The notes: generated by a model from the letters alone, not told the origin. Positions 22,382 through 34,200 are shown, counted from the first letter of the stretch. The stretch: DNA of 64,000 bases from Cladorhizidae sp. MBARI D1340-BT2 (GCA_028752905.1 JAQNBH010000015.1:15097713-15161712), one strand, 5' to 3'. Translations and numbers: made by a program.

Positions 22382-22665
22382 AAAAAAATATATATATATA
22401 TAGGGAAATAAACAAACCAAACTTAAAAATCCCTACCTAAATCCCTACCTATAAATTTAATCTGGCGCATACTGTCATGTTGTTTTTCCCCTTCTGGCTA
22501 TCCAATCAAATGGACTTTAGTTGTCACATGAAAGAACAAGCACTCTAACCTCAGTTTCTTTATAGTGAGCACTTGTGAATCACCTGCCAGGCTATAGTGT
22601 GAAGCAGCTAAATAGGCTCTTGATTACAGTAGCTCGAGAGCCAGTCCAAAGAAGAAGCTGTCGGC
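22162..22665. repeat. Large inverted repeat, about 215-bp arms
   Basis: The left arm (22162-22381) and right arm (22453-22665) are reverse complements at roughly 90 per cent identity by eye, with about 70 bp of AT-rich spacer. Matching landmarks are TCTTTGGACTGGCTCTCG against CGAGAGCCAGTCCAAAGA, and AGTCCATTTGATTGGA against TCCAATCAAATGGACT. A third, direct copy of the arm lies at about 24950-25170. Confidence 0.93.
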
Positions 22666-22668
<3 letters not shown>

Positions 22669-22745
<77 letters not shown>

Positions 22746-22747
22746 TT
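22669..22747 (+). repeat. (ATT)n microsatellite
   Basis: About 25 pure ATT units sit between the inverted repeat and the next satellite array. Confidence 0.97.
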
Positions 22748-22765
22748 TAGGCTGGCTTCCAAGGG

Positions 22766-23690
22766 TAAGGCAATGATTAGAGCCAGGCCAAAGGCTAGGG
22801 CCAGGCCAAAGGCTAGGGCCAGGCCAATGACTAGGACCAGGGCAATGACTAGGGCAGTGACTAGGGCCAGGCCAAAGGCTAGGGCCAGGCCAATGACTAG
22901 GACCAGGGCAATGACTAGGGTCAGGCCAAAGGCTAGGGCCAGGCCAATGACTAGGACCAGGAGCCAGGGCAATGATTAGGGTCAGGGCAATGATTAGGGT
23001 CAGGGCAATGATTAGGGTCAGGGCAATGACTAGGACCAGGCCAATGACTAGGACCAGGGCAATGACTAGAGCCAGGGCAATGACTAGAGCCAGGGCAATG
23101 ATTAGAGCCAGGGCAATGATTAGGGTCAGGGCAATGATTAGGGTCAGGGCAATGATTAGGGTCAGGGCAATGATTAGGGTCAGGGCAATGATTAGGGTCA
23201 GGGCAATGATTATGGTCAGGGCAATGATTAGGGTCAGGGCAATGATTAGGGTCAGGGCAATGATTAGGGTCAGGGCAATGATTAGGGTCAGGGCAATGAT
23301 TAGGGTCAGGGCAATGATTAGGGTCAGGGCAATGATTAGGGTCAGGGCAATGATTAGGGTCAGGGCAATGATTAGGGTCAGGGCAATGATTAGGGTCAGG
23401 GCAATGATTAGGGTCAGGGCAATGATTAGGGTCAGGGCAATGATTAGGGTCAGGGCAATGATTAGGGTCAGGGCAATGACTAGGGTCAGGGCAATGACTA
23501 GGGTCAGGGCAATGATTAGGGACAGGGCAATGATTAGAGCCCAGATAATGACTAAGACTAAGGCAACAATTAGGGTCAGGACAATGATTAGAGCCAGGAC
23601 AATGATTAGGGCCATGACAATGATTAGGACCAGGATAATAACAAGGGCCAGGGTAATGATTAGGGCCAGGATAATGACTAAGACTAGGGC
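22766..23690 (+). repeat. 18-bp satellite array with TTAGGG units
   Basis: About 50 units of the same hexamer family. The central part is TTAGGGTCAGGGCAATGA repeated more than 20 times. The flanks have CTAGGG/CTAGGA, CCAGGC and GCCAGG variants. The first hexamer of the central unit equals the metazoan telomere repeat. Confidence 0.97.
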
Positions 23691-23779
23691 AGGTCCCACA
23701 GTCGATTTGTCGCTCTGGTACATACATATTGCAGGCTTTTGCTATAGTAAAAATTTAACTCTACTTCTTGTTCGCATAG

Positions 23780-25200
23780 TTATGCGAATATTAGCATCCA
23801 TCTTGACCGGTGGCCTCAGTCTTCGTTTGAGTGAGGACGAGCTGTCTGGTTTGCTTATTAAGCCCTTCAATAATGAGACTAAGGACATACAACACATCAA
23901 CCCGTAGAGTAGCTGGCACAGAAGCACAGGGACTACATCATGCAGACATACGTGCTCTGCAAGATACTTAATGTTGAGTAGCTGCACCGTGACAAACGAG
24001 AACAACAGTTGAGGCATTATACACAACGAGTGTTAAGGACGGTTCGTCTCCACCGCATACAATAAAAGTACTTAATCGCACTATGGTCTAGTGCACGAGA
24101 AACGATTGGTAACGAACGAATGCTGAGGATTCTGAGGTATTTTAGAAGACACTAGAGGAAAGAGGCATTCTTGTAGCTCCAGCAGTTTCTACTAACAGTA
24201 CCTCCGAGTATCATCCGAGGATTCTGAGGTACTTTAGAGGAAAGAGGCATTTTTGTAGCATCCAGCAGCATCCAGCCTGCAAGTGCCGGATTATATTTGC
24301 AATACGACTGCATTTGGTATGTACCTGAAGTTATCTGCGATGGTTTCTCTAAAGCTGGAATTGTTGATGCTTGCAAGATAAGCAATTGATCCCCACCCCC
24401 TGATATCTGGTAATTTGAAACCGAATAAATTAATTCCACACTGATATCTGGGCTGTTAAAAATCATGCGATTTTTTATTACCATACCAAACACACCAATA
24501 TGAAGCATGGCAAAAAGCCTTGACTACAGTGCAAAAGGTCGTACACACACCCAACCTGATCCCCCAGTTACCCTAGCAAAGGACCCTCTTAATTAAGCCT
24601 TGACTACAGTGCAAAAGGTCGTACACACCCCCAATCTGATCCCCCAGTTACCCTAGCAAAGGACCCTCTTAATTAAGCCTTGACTAGAGTGCAAAAGGTC
24701 GTACTCACACCCAACCTGATCCCCCAGTTATCGTACCAAAGGACCCTCTTAAGTAAGCCTGGTCCACAACATGAGAAAACAGATACACGGAGTGCATCAG
24801 AATAGAAATTGTCTTTTAGAGAGTGTCATGATGGACGTCCATTCTCTCATTCATTTTGTGAACCTGTCCTATTGCTAGATAGACGCAGTTCCAATTGCCC
24901 ATTTATGGACAGCATTAAAAATTGACACATCCCTTCCACTCATGAACAAGTTGACAGCTGCTTCTTCTTTTGGCTGGCTCTCAGGTTACTGTAACCAGGA
25001 GTCTTATCCAGCTGCTTCACACTGGTGACTGTGCGAGCTAGTCTGGCAGCTGACTCACAAGTGCTCACTATAAAGAAACTGAGGTTACAGTGCTTGTTCT
25101 TTCATGTGGCAACTAAACTCCATTTGATTGGCCAGATGGGGAGGAGGGAAAACAAGAACAAAAACATGGTGGATTTCACAAGAACAAAAAAAGTAATCTT
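23780..25200 (+). repeat. Duplicated segment A, copy 2
   Basis: Same order of landmarks as 21660-22381, and again followed by a satellite array. It contains a tandem triplication at about 24514-24760 (units beginning GCCTTGACTACAGTGCAAAA, about 81 bp) and a local duplication of GGATTCTGAGGTA at 24128 and 24217. A minus-strand frame of 118 codons at 24152-24508 is not recognised and is probably chance. Confidence 0.85.
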
Positions 25201-25221
25201 AATAAAAACCTGATGGCAACC

Positions 25222-28200
25222 ACTAGGACCAGGGCAATGACTAGGAGGCCATGGCAATGACTAGGACCAGGGCAATGACTAGGAGACCAGGGCAGTGACT
25301 AGGAGACCAGGGCAGTGACTAGGACCAGGGCAATGACTAGGACCAGGGCAATGACTAGGAGGCCATGGCAATGACTAGGACCAGGGCAGTGACTAGGAGA
25401 CCAGGGCAGTGACTAGGACCAGGGCAATGACTAGGACCAGGGCAATGACTAGGAGGCCATGGCAATGACTAGGACCAGGGCAGTGACTAGGAGGCCATGG
25501 CAATGACTAGGACCAGGGCAGTGACTAGGACCAGGGCAATGACTAGGAGGCCATGGCAGTGACTAGGAACAGGGCAACGACTAGGACCAGGGCAATGACT
25601 AGGAGGCCATGGCAGTGACTAGGACCAGGGCAATGACTAGGAGGCCATGGCAGTGACTAGGACCAGGGCAATGACTAGGACCAGGGCAATGACTAGGACC
25701 AGGGCAATGACTAGGAGGCCATGGCAGTGACTAGGACCAGGGCAATGGCTAGGACCAGGGCAATGGCTAGGACCAGCTAGGACCAGGGCAGTGACTAGGA
25801 GACCAGGGCAGTGACTAGGACCAGGGCAATGGCTAGGACCAGGGCAATGGCTAGGACCAGGGCAATGGCTAGGACCAGGGCAATGGCTAGGACCAGGGCA
25901 ATGGCTAGGACCAGGGCAATGGCTAGGACCAGGGCAATGGCTAGGACCAGGGCAATGGCTAGGACCAGGGCAATGGCTAGGACCAGGGCAATGGCTAGGA
26001 CCAGGGCAATGGCTAGGACCAGGGCAATGGCTAGGACCAGGGCAATGGCTAGGACCAGGGCAATGGCTAGGACCAGGGCAATGGCTAGGACCAGGGCAAT
26101 GGCTAGGACCAGGGCAATGGCTAGGACCAGGGCAATGGCTAGGACCAGGGCAATGGCTAGGACCAGGGCAATGGCTAGGACCAGGGCAATGGCTAGGACC
26201 AGGGCAATGGCTAGGACCAGGGCAATGGCTAGGACCAGGGCAATGGCTAGGACCAGGGCAATGGCTAGGACCAGGGCAATGGCTAGGACCAGGGCAATGG
26301 CTAGGACCAGGGCAATGGCTAGGACCAGGGCAATGGCTAGGACCAGGGCAATGGCTAGGACCAGGGCAATGGCTAGGACCAGGGCAATGGCTAGGACCAG
26401 GGCAATGGCTAGGACCAGGGCAATGGCTAGGACCAGGGCAATGGCTAGGACCAGGGCAATGGCTAGGACCAGGGCAATGACTAGGAGGCCATGGCAATGA
26501 CTAGGAGGCCATGGCAATGACTAGGAGGCCATGGCAATGACTAGGAGGCCATGGCAATGACTAGGAGGCCAGGGCAATGACTAGGAACAGGGCAATGACT
26601 AGGAACAGGGCAATGACTAGGACCAGGGCAATGGCTAGGACCAGGGCAATGGCTAGGACCAGGGCAATGGCTAGGACCAGGGCAATGACTAGGACCAGGG
26701 CAATGACTAGGACCAGGGCAATGACTAGGACCAGGGCAACGACTAGGACCAGGGCAACGACTAGGACCAGGGCAACGACTAGGACCAGGGCAGTGACTAG
26801 GACCAGGGCAATGGCTAGGACCAGGGCAATGGCTAGGACCAGGGCAATGGCTAGGACCAGGGCAATGGCTAGGACCAGGGCAATGGCTAGGACCAGGGCA
26901 ATGGCTAGGACCAGGGCAATGGCTAGGACCAGGGCAATGGCTAGGACCAGGGCAATGGCTAGGACCAGGGCAATGGCTAGGACCAGGGCAATGGCTAGGA
27001 CCAGGGCAATGGCTAGGACCAGGGCAATGGCTAGGACCAGGGCAATGGCTAGGACCAGGGCAATGGCTAGGACCAGGGCAATGGCTAGGACCAGGGCAGT
27101 GACTAGGAGACCAGGGCAGTGACTAGAACCAGGGCAGTGACTAGGACCAGGGCAATGGCTAGGACCAGGGCAATGGCTAGGACCAGGGCAATGGCTAGGA
27201 CCAGGGCAATGGCTAGGACCAGGGCAATGACTAGGACCAGGGCAATGACTAGGACCAGGGCAATGACTAGGACCAGGGCAATGACTAGGACCAGGGCAAT
27301 GACTAGGACCAGGGCAATGACTAGGACCAGGGCAATGACTAGGACCAGGGCAATGACTAGGACCAGGGCAATGGCTAGGACCAGGGCAATGGCTAGGACC
27401 AGGGCAATGACTAGGACCAGGGCAATGACTAGGACCAGGGCAATGACTAGGACCAGGGCAATGACTAGGACCAGGGCAATGACTAGGACCAGGGCAATGA
27501 CTAGGACCAGGGCAATGACTAGGACCAGGGCAATGATTAGGACCATGGCAATGGCTAGGACCAGGGCAATGATTAGGACCATGGCAACGACTAGGACCAG
27601 GGCAATGATTAGGACCATGGCAACGACTAGGACCAGGGCAGTGACTAGGACCAGGGCAGTGACTAGGACCAGGGCAATGACTAGGAGGCCATGGCAGTGA
27701 CTAGGGCCAGGGCAATGACTAGGAGGCCATGGCAATGACTAGGACCAGGGCAATGACTAGGGCCAGGGCAATGACTAGGGCCATGGCAATGACTAGGACC
27801 AGGGCAATGACTAGGACCAGGGCAATGACTAGGACCAGGGCAATGATTAGGGCCAGGGCAATGACTAGGACCAGGGCAATGACTAGGACCAGGGCAATGA
27901 CTAGGAGGCCATGGCAGTGACTAGGACCAGGGCAGTGACTAGGACCAGGGCAATGACTAGGACCAGGGCAATGACTAGGACCAGGGCAATGACTAGGAGG
28001 CCATGGCAGTGACTAGGACCAGGGCAGTGACTAGGACCAGGGCAACGACTAGGACCAGGGCAATGACTAGGACCAGGGCAATGACTAGGAGGCCATGGCA
28101 ATGACTAGGAGGCCATGGCAATGACTAGGAGGCCATGGCAATGACTAGGACCAGGGCAACAACTAGGAGGCCATGGCAATGACTAGGACCAGGGCAGTGA

Positions 28201-29492
28201 CTAGGACCAGGGCAGTGACTAGGACCAGGGCAATGACTAGGACCAGGGCAACGACTAGGAGGCCATGGCAGTGACTAGGAGGCCATGGCAATGACTAGGA
28301 CCAGGGCAATGACTAGGACCAGGGCAATGACTAGGACCAGGGCAATGACTAGGACCAGGGCAATGACTAGGAACAGGGCAATGACTAGGACCAGGGAAAT
28401 GACTAGGACCAGGGCAATGACTAGGAGACCAGGGCAGTGACTAGGACCAGGGCAGTGACTAGGAGACCAGGGCAGTGACTAGGACCAGGGCAATGACTAG
28501 GAGGCCATGGCAATGACTAGGAACAGGGCAACGACTAGGAGGCCAGGGCAATGACTAGGAGGCCATGGCAGTGACTAGGACCAGGGCAATGACTAGGACC
28601 AGGGCAATGACTAGGACCAGGGCAATGACTAGGACCAGGGCAATGACTAGGACCAGGGCAATGACTAGGGCCAGGGCAATGACTAGGACCAGGGCAACGA
28701 CTAGGACCAGGGCAACGACTAGGACCAGGGCAATGGCTAGGACCAGGGCAGTGACTAGGACCATGGCAATGACTAGGACCAGGGCAACGACTAGGAGGCC
28801 ATGGCAGTGACTAGGACCAGGGCAATGGCTAGGACCAGGGCAATGGATAGGACCAGGGCAATGACTAGGACCAGGGCAACGACTAGGAGGCCATGGCAGT
28901 GACTAGGACCAGGGCAATGGCTAGGACCAGGGCAATGGCTAGGACCAGGGCAATGACTAGGACCAGGGCAATGACTAGGAGGCCATGGCAATGACTAGGG
29001 CCAGGGCAATGACTAGGGCCAGGGCAATGACTAGGGCCAGGGCAATGACTAGGGCCAGGGCAATGAGACTAGGACCAGGGCAATGACTAGGAGGCCATGG
29101 CAGTGACTAGGACCATGGCAGTGACTAGGACCAGGGCAATGACTAGGACCAGGGCAATGACTAGGGGGCCAGGGCAATGACTAGGACCAGGGCAATGACT
29201 AGGACCAGGGCAATGACTAGGACCAGGGCAATGACTAGGACCAGGGCAATGACTAGGACCAGGGCAGTGACTAGGACCAGGGCAGTGACTAGGACCAGGG
29301 CAGTGACTAGGGCCAGGGCAACGACTAGGAGGCCATGGCAATGACTAAGGCCATGGCAATGACTAGGGCCAGGGCAATGACTAGGACCAGGGCAATGACT
29401 AGGACCAGGGCAATGACTAGGAGGCCATGGCAGTGACTAGGACCAGGGCAACGACTAGGAGGTCATGGCAGTGACTAGGACCAGGGCAATGG
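25222..29492 (+). repeat. 18/20-bp satellite array, over 200 copies
   Basis: Mixed units of CTAGGACCAGGGCAATGR (18 bp) and CTAGGAGGCCATGGCAATGA (20 bp), with occasional AACAGGG, CAACGA and 19-bp variants. Homogeneous runs occur at about 25820-26470 and 26820-27090. The hexamer logic is the same as in the arrays at 19-23.7 kb. The 20-bp variant shifts frame, so long frames are only found within 18-bp runs. All of it lies in intron 1 of the transporter gene. Confidence 0.97.
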
Positions 29493-29830
29493 CTGGTTGG
29501 AGAACTACAGAGACATGTTTAGTTCTTCCAGTTCACTAATGTTATAGCTGGCAGTGTGAAAAGTTTCCTGGGTTTATGAATAACTTCATCCATAGCTAAT
29601 TAACAAGCAATCCACAATGATGTAGATACTCTGAACCTAATTGACTTATGTATGTAGTGGACAACTAACCTCCAAGCAGGGTCCACACATTGATATTAAG
29701 ATCAGTTTACACTAAAATATCAAGTGTGCAAGTTGTATTAGCACCTTGTTTTTTTAATACGAGAGCGTGTTCAAAGCTGAGAGCGTAAAGCAAAGAACAT
29801 TGTGCAAAACTTCTACAAATGGATAATGGC
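29493..29830. other. Non-coding intron sequence
   Basis: Nothing recognised. Confidence 0.4.
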
Positions 29831-29835
29831 TGTTG

Positions 29836-30035
29836 AAGCAAGCAGTTCGTTACTGGGAAGCAAGCGGGACATTACTGGGAAGCAAGTGGGACATTACTGG
29901 GAAGCAAGTGGGACGTTACTGGGAAGCAAGTGGGACGTTACTGGTTAGCAAGCGGGACATTACTGGGAAGCAAGCGGGATGTTACTGGGAAGCAAGCGGG
30001 ACATTACTGGGAAGCAAGTGAGACGTTACTGGAAT
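29836..30035 (+). repeat. 22-bp minisatellite, about 9 copies
   Basis: The unit GAAGCAAGCGGGACATTACTGG shows G/A and C/T variants and ends near 30035. A 27-bp pair beginning TACTCTAAAAATAAAC follows at 30151-30204. Confidence 0.95.
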
Positions 30036-30400
30036 ACCAAAGGGCTGCTCCTGTGAAGCAAGGCCCAGTTGTTAAGTAACAACCCTGTGTTTTACAGGTG
30101 GAGAACGCAGTAAAGGACCACATTCCAAACAGTTCCATAATCACTGTTTGTACTCTAAAAATAAACTACATCAAGAATACTCTAAAAATAAACTACATCA
30201 AAAATACAAACCGGCGGGGGGGGGAGGAGGGGGTGGCGGCCATGAAACAAGACTGGACCCTTGACAGTTGCCTATTCTCCTTCCAACATGACCAGTCTCT
30301 GCCCTGAGCTGCCAATTCTCTCTCTTCTCTACACTCTGCACACAGCAAGCAAGTCCATCAAGATATCTAGATCCAACACACACACCTCTCTCTCTCTCTC

Positions 30401-30596
30401 AGTTGCTTCCCTCTCTCCACTATTGTCCTTCTCTGCCGCAGTCTGTCTTGTGGTCTTCATATTTGATCTCCTGGTCTACCATCATGACTTGATGTATGCT
30501 AGGCTTCCCTTACGCTCTGCAGCCACTTCACACAAGCCCCCTCAAATTGACTTAGAAAATCTAGCCCGTTTGACTCGACTTGGAACTAGTCCATAA
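30401..30596 (+). CDS. Possible terminal exon of an unknown membrane protein
   Basis: After a long CT run ending in CAG at 30400 (a strong acceptor; a second acceptor GCCGCAG ends at 30438) an open plus-strand frame gives a hydrophobic segment around AAVCLVVFIFDLLVYHHD, then a polar tail with PPQIDLENLARLTRLGTSP and a stop at 30596. AATAAA follows within 15 bases. One transmembrane helix and a cytoplasmic tail would fit. I found no upstream exons on this strand and recognise no family. It lies antisense within intron 1 of the transporter gene. Chance cannot be excluded. Confidence 0.35.
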
Positions 30597-30606
30597 CTTG
30601 GCCTCA

Positions 30607-30612
30607 ATAAAG
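30607..30612 (+). terminator. AATAAA poly(A) signal candidate
   Basis: AATAAA directly after the stop of the frame ending at 30596. It supports a plus-strand transcript end here, but the hexamer is common in AT-rich DNA. Confidence 0.35.
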
Positions 30613-30862
30613 CTGCATATTAAATTCGAGGGTTGAATATATATATATAGGAGCCTGGTCAGACTGTGAGCAATGCATGTTTTGTTGTTGTTTTGGCCAG
30701 GGCATCATGTATGGTGTATGTTTTAAACTGGTAAAGCACAACGTCCATTTGTGCTGAATATTGCAGTACAAAATGCAACAGTCGGTCCTTCTCGATGGTA
30801 CGAGGTGAAAATCATCTTGGCTACCAGTGGGTGACGATTAACAAGTCACTGCAGCTGTGTTG

Positions 30863-31082
30863 CTATCTTCCCAATCACAAGGAGGTAAGCAGATTGTTCC
30901 AATATGTATCACTCTCCTAATCAAGGAGGCAAGCGGATCATCTGAATCTGTGTTGCTATCTTCCCAATCACAAGGAGGTAAGCAGATTGTTCCAATATGT
31001 ATCGCTCTCCTAATCAAGGAGGTAAGCAGATTGTTCCAATATGTATCGCTCTCCTAATCAAGGAGGCAAGCGGATCGTCCCA
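30863..31082 (+). repeat. Compound tandem repeat, GGAGGTAAGC units
   Basis: Segments of about 50 bp built on CAAGGAGGTAAGCAGATTGT or CAAGGAGGCAAGCGGATC, followed by AATATGTATCRCTCTCCTAAT. There are four to five units, two of them as a roughly 104-bp dimer repeat. Confidence 0.85.
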
Positions 31083-32826
31083 ATCTGTCACCCTCCTCCC
31101 ATACAAGCGAGAAACACTTGCGATCACTGGAACTATTCCACAGACATTGAGGCATGAACCTCTCCATCTTTGAAACCCACCTAACATTACATTTTTGAAG
31201 ACTGCATTTTGAAGACTGCATTGAAGAAGACAAGATGATATGAACATATCATCTCCACGACTGATTTGCGGAATTATGCAAGTTATGGGTTTCTCACAAG
31301 TACAGACCGCCTCAATGTCTCGACTAGACTGCTGCTGGGTGCTCATAGCTGGTGAGGAGTGCTTAGTATAACATGATCGTGGTTTTGAGGTAAGACACTA
31401 TGATGTGCCTGGACCTATTCCCCTTGAAGGTGTGTAGAACGGGGAGGGGGGAGGGGTTATATATGCACCTGAGGGCAGTTCCTCTTCAACAGGTGGCAAT
31501 TAATAAACAGCAGATGCCAACACGTAATGAGAGCGGGAGATCTTGCTCAATTCCATCCTCGATAACAGGCTCACTGAACTTCCAAACACGAAATTCCCAC
31601 ACTGATGATACGAAGATGCACCACTTGCCCTCCAACTAAAAGCACACCTCCACCGTACCACACTGCTGTCCTGCAATACACTTGTTGGACGTGGTGAATT
31701 ATTAGCGCTTTTTGAGGAAATTATTTAAAAAACCAACGTGGAAACAAATCAAGCTTGAATTACTGAAGCACTTTCAAAGCTAACTGTTCAAACTCTCTAA
31801 TGAGCTGACAGTGTCTAGTTGGTCAACCGAAAGCTCTCAAAACCAACGGCCCAGCATGAAAGTAACGCAAGCGTCCACATTCACAACATATCTTCCCTGC
31901 TTTCTGAACTTTTTAAAGCCCAAACCTACTTGTAAATACGAACCACTGAGCAACTCGCTTCAAAAATCCCAAGCAGGCTCTGTCTTGTGACAGCCGCCAA
32001 AGACATACGAGTTCCCAATTCCAGCACCATCTAGTAATAACCCAATGTTCCAATTCACAAATGGAATTGGAACAGACTAAACAACAGTTTACCACTTCTA
32101 CACCATGCCTAAAACACTGTCAACAGGTCATAATAATCTAGTGGATTCATTAAAACTCAATCAAGTACGATTCATGCAAAGTTCTATGCAATTGATATGC
32201 TGCATACACCTCGACCGCACCGCTACAGGATAATGTCACGGCTTCAGCAGACATGATCACAAAACTATCATCTCATTCATTTTACAAAACTCTGTGTCGT
32301 TGACATCGGTTGTCATACAAAATCTTATTATAGACCTACACCATGAAGGTTGTCCAACAAGCATTGCAAGAAGTTGATAACATGAATATTAACTTGTAGC
32401 AGAGGTGGGGGCTGTACCTGACACAGTGTACACACAAGTGTCATACCCTACCACAACCACCACCACCAATGCTTCACTCGCTTTATTGGGCAAGGGAAAC
32501 AAAAGGCCATGGGGATCAATGCCACCATGTCTTCACCACTTCGTTTCTTTGATAGCATGGTTCCTTAGTGGGGGGAAGGGAGAAGGGAGGGAGAGAATCT
32601 GGTCTGCCAACTTAGAAATAACTATGTCTGACCTCTTTAGTATATATTCGCAAACCCTAATTTCGCCCTCCCTCTCTTAAAAAGAAACTAGCGAGATATG
32701 GGTAGACAGTAAACACACTCACTTCCCATTGCCAGCACAATGGCTCCCACCTTTACTCTCCACACTAATATACAAACTCGCTCACTCGCACGCACATGCA
32801 CACACACACTCTTGTTGCAACCTTAC
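31083..32826. other. Non-coding intron sequence next to exon 1
   Basis: Small frames on both strands show no family. CT- and CA-rich tracts lie near 32775-32815, just inside the transporter intron. Confidence 0.4.
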
Positions 32827-34009
32827 CAAGAAACATAATCCAAGTCTTCTGCGCAAGGCCCATCAGAATCAGAGATATGGCTCCAGAGACGAGGCCGATT
32901 AAAATGATGACGGCATCGCTGACGAGCATGAATGACAGGAGAGGGACCACGAAGAGACTGGCAAGGCCGTTGAGAAATACCTTCAGGGCAAGGAAGTACC
33001 CAATGACCTTCGCACTCCAGCAGAGCGGGCGCCTGAGGGTGAAAAGAATGACCACGTCTATGATCCCTAAAAAGTTGATCTCCACCACAAAGAAGACCAA
33101 GAGGAGAACAGAAATGCGCCAGTTGGTGCCCAGTAGCTTGAAGAATCCCGATATATTTCTCCCAATGGCATTGATGAACTTGGCACATGCACTTGAGAGC
33201 CTATGTGAACGAGAGTACTTGAGGTTGTAGATGCTCCTGTTGCTTCTCTCTCCCACCGCATGACGCGAGAATTGCATCGACTCTGGCAAGCCGAGGAGTG
33301 TATATGCAATCACAGCCAGATTGCACGCCAGGACGCACCAGAAAGCAGGAATAAAAGATCCCGCCTTCTCCACCCACAGACCCCCGACTAAAAGACTCAA
33401 TGTGGCTCCAATATATGTCATCGATTCCAGGATACCAATTTGACGAGTTCTCCCTGAATGAGAAGTGACATCGGACATGTATGAATATGTAGCAAAATTC
33501 AACACGGGATAGCTCCCATAGAGTCCTGCCAGAAATGCACCTATCATAAACAAGTAAAGGGGAAGGGCATCTTGCAGATACGCCACTTCCAGGATGATAC
33601 CTGTGTTCAGAGCAGCTCCTAAAGCTGGTAAAAAGATGAACAGCTTCCTCCCCATCTGGTCTGAGATGCTCCCATAAAGGAGCGAAATAAGGATGGAAGG
33701 TAGGCCCAAAGACACGTTTACGTAGAGAAGCCAGTGAGATGTCTCAGTTTGGACTTGCTCTTCCACCACACTCGGAATTGCGCAGGACTCAACAGTTTGA
33801 TTGTTGCTGGCCAACTCTAATGTATCAGTCAGGCTAGCGTTGGCGATGCAATCTGGATTGTTTTCACAGACCATAGTATGGACCAGTTGCTGGAACATGG
33901 AGTAGGAGAGAAATTGAGCGAACATGAAGACGAGGAGGATAGGTTCGACGGTCATGTAGACTCTAGGATACATCACGACATCGCGCAGCTTACCAGCCGC
34001 GGCTCCCAT
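32827..34009 (-). CDS. SLC46A-like: SLC46-type major facilitator transporter, exon 1
   Basis: The ATG at 34009 opens a 394-codon exon ending one base into the next codon before a good donor (TTG|GTAAGG). The family (SLC46: proton-coupled folate transporter and relatives) moves solutes across plasma or lysosomal membranes. The substrate here is unknown. Visible in the protein: helix 1 at about residues 20-45; a luminal loop with paired cysteines and two sequons (NAS 57, NQT 70); helices 2-3 with GSISDQMGRK at 113-122, the major facilitator loop 2-3 signature; LYGSYPVLNFATYSYMSDV at 163-181, typical of the SLC46 group; LGLPES at 239-244; and four more helices from 298 to the exon end at WIMFL. 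Exons 2 and 3 (17767-17684, 16993-16722) complete about 510 residues with matching phases. The first intron is about 15 kb and satellite-filled, far longer than the other introns seen, so linkage of exon 1 to exon 2 is inferred. Confidence 0.88.
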
Positions 34010-34077
34010 GTTGCGACCTGATTACCAGAGCTAACCTACAACTAATTACTGGAACCTTTTGGGGTTGCATGCTCTTC

Positions 34078-34086
34078 TACTTATAC
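34078..34086 (-). promoter_or_regulatory. TATA-like box of the transporter gene
   Basis: On the minus strand TATAAGTAG lies about 70 bases upstream of the ATG, inside GC-richer sequence. A start site near 34050 would leave a short leader. This is inference from position and consensus only. Confidence 0.4.
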
Positions 34087-34135
34087 GCCGTGCATTTTAG
34101 GTGCGCATGGGCAACTGATAAATCCATGTGCAATG

Positions 34136-34200
34136 TCCGTAGCGCGGAACTCAAAATGACGTCCCGTAGCGCAGAACTTGAAATGACGTCCCGTAAGGGA
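34136..34200 (-). promoter_or_regulatory. Duplicated CRE-like sites upstream of the transporter
   Basis: A direct repeat of about 27 bp carries AAATGACGTCCCGTA twice (TGACGTC at 34157 and 34184). TGACGTC matches seven of eight bases of the CREB/ATF palindrome. Distance to the transporter ATG is about 150-180 bp. Confidence 0.4.

Noticed and set aside
24152..24508. 118-codon minus-strand frame between satellite arrays
   Set aside because: No recognised domain, it includes a local duplication, and it is not present as a frame in the related segment at 21.7-22.4 kb.
32796..33309. Opposite-strand and alternate-frame ORFs over the transporter exon
   Set aside because: Shadows of the exon on the minus strand, with no family similarity.
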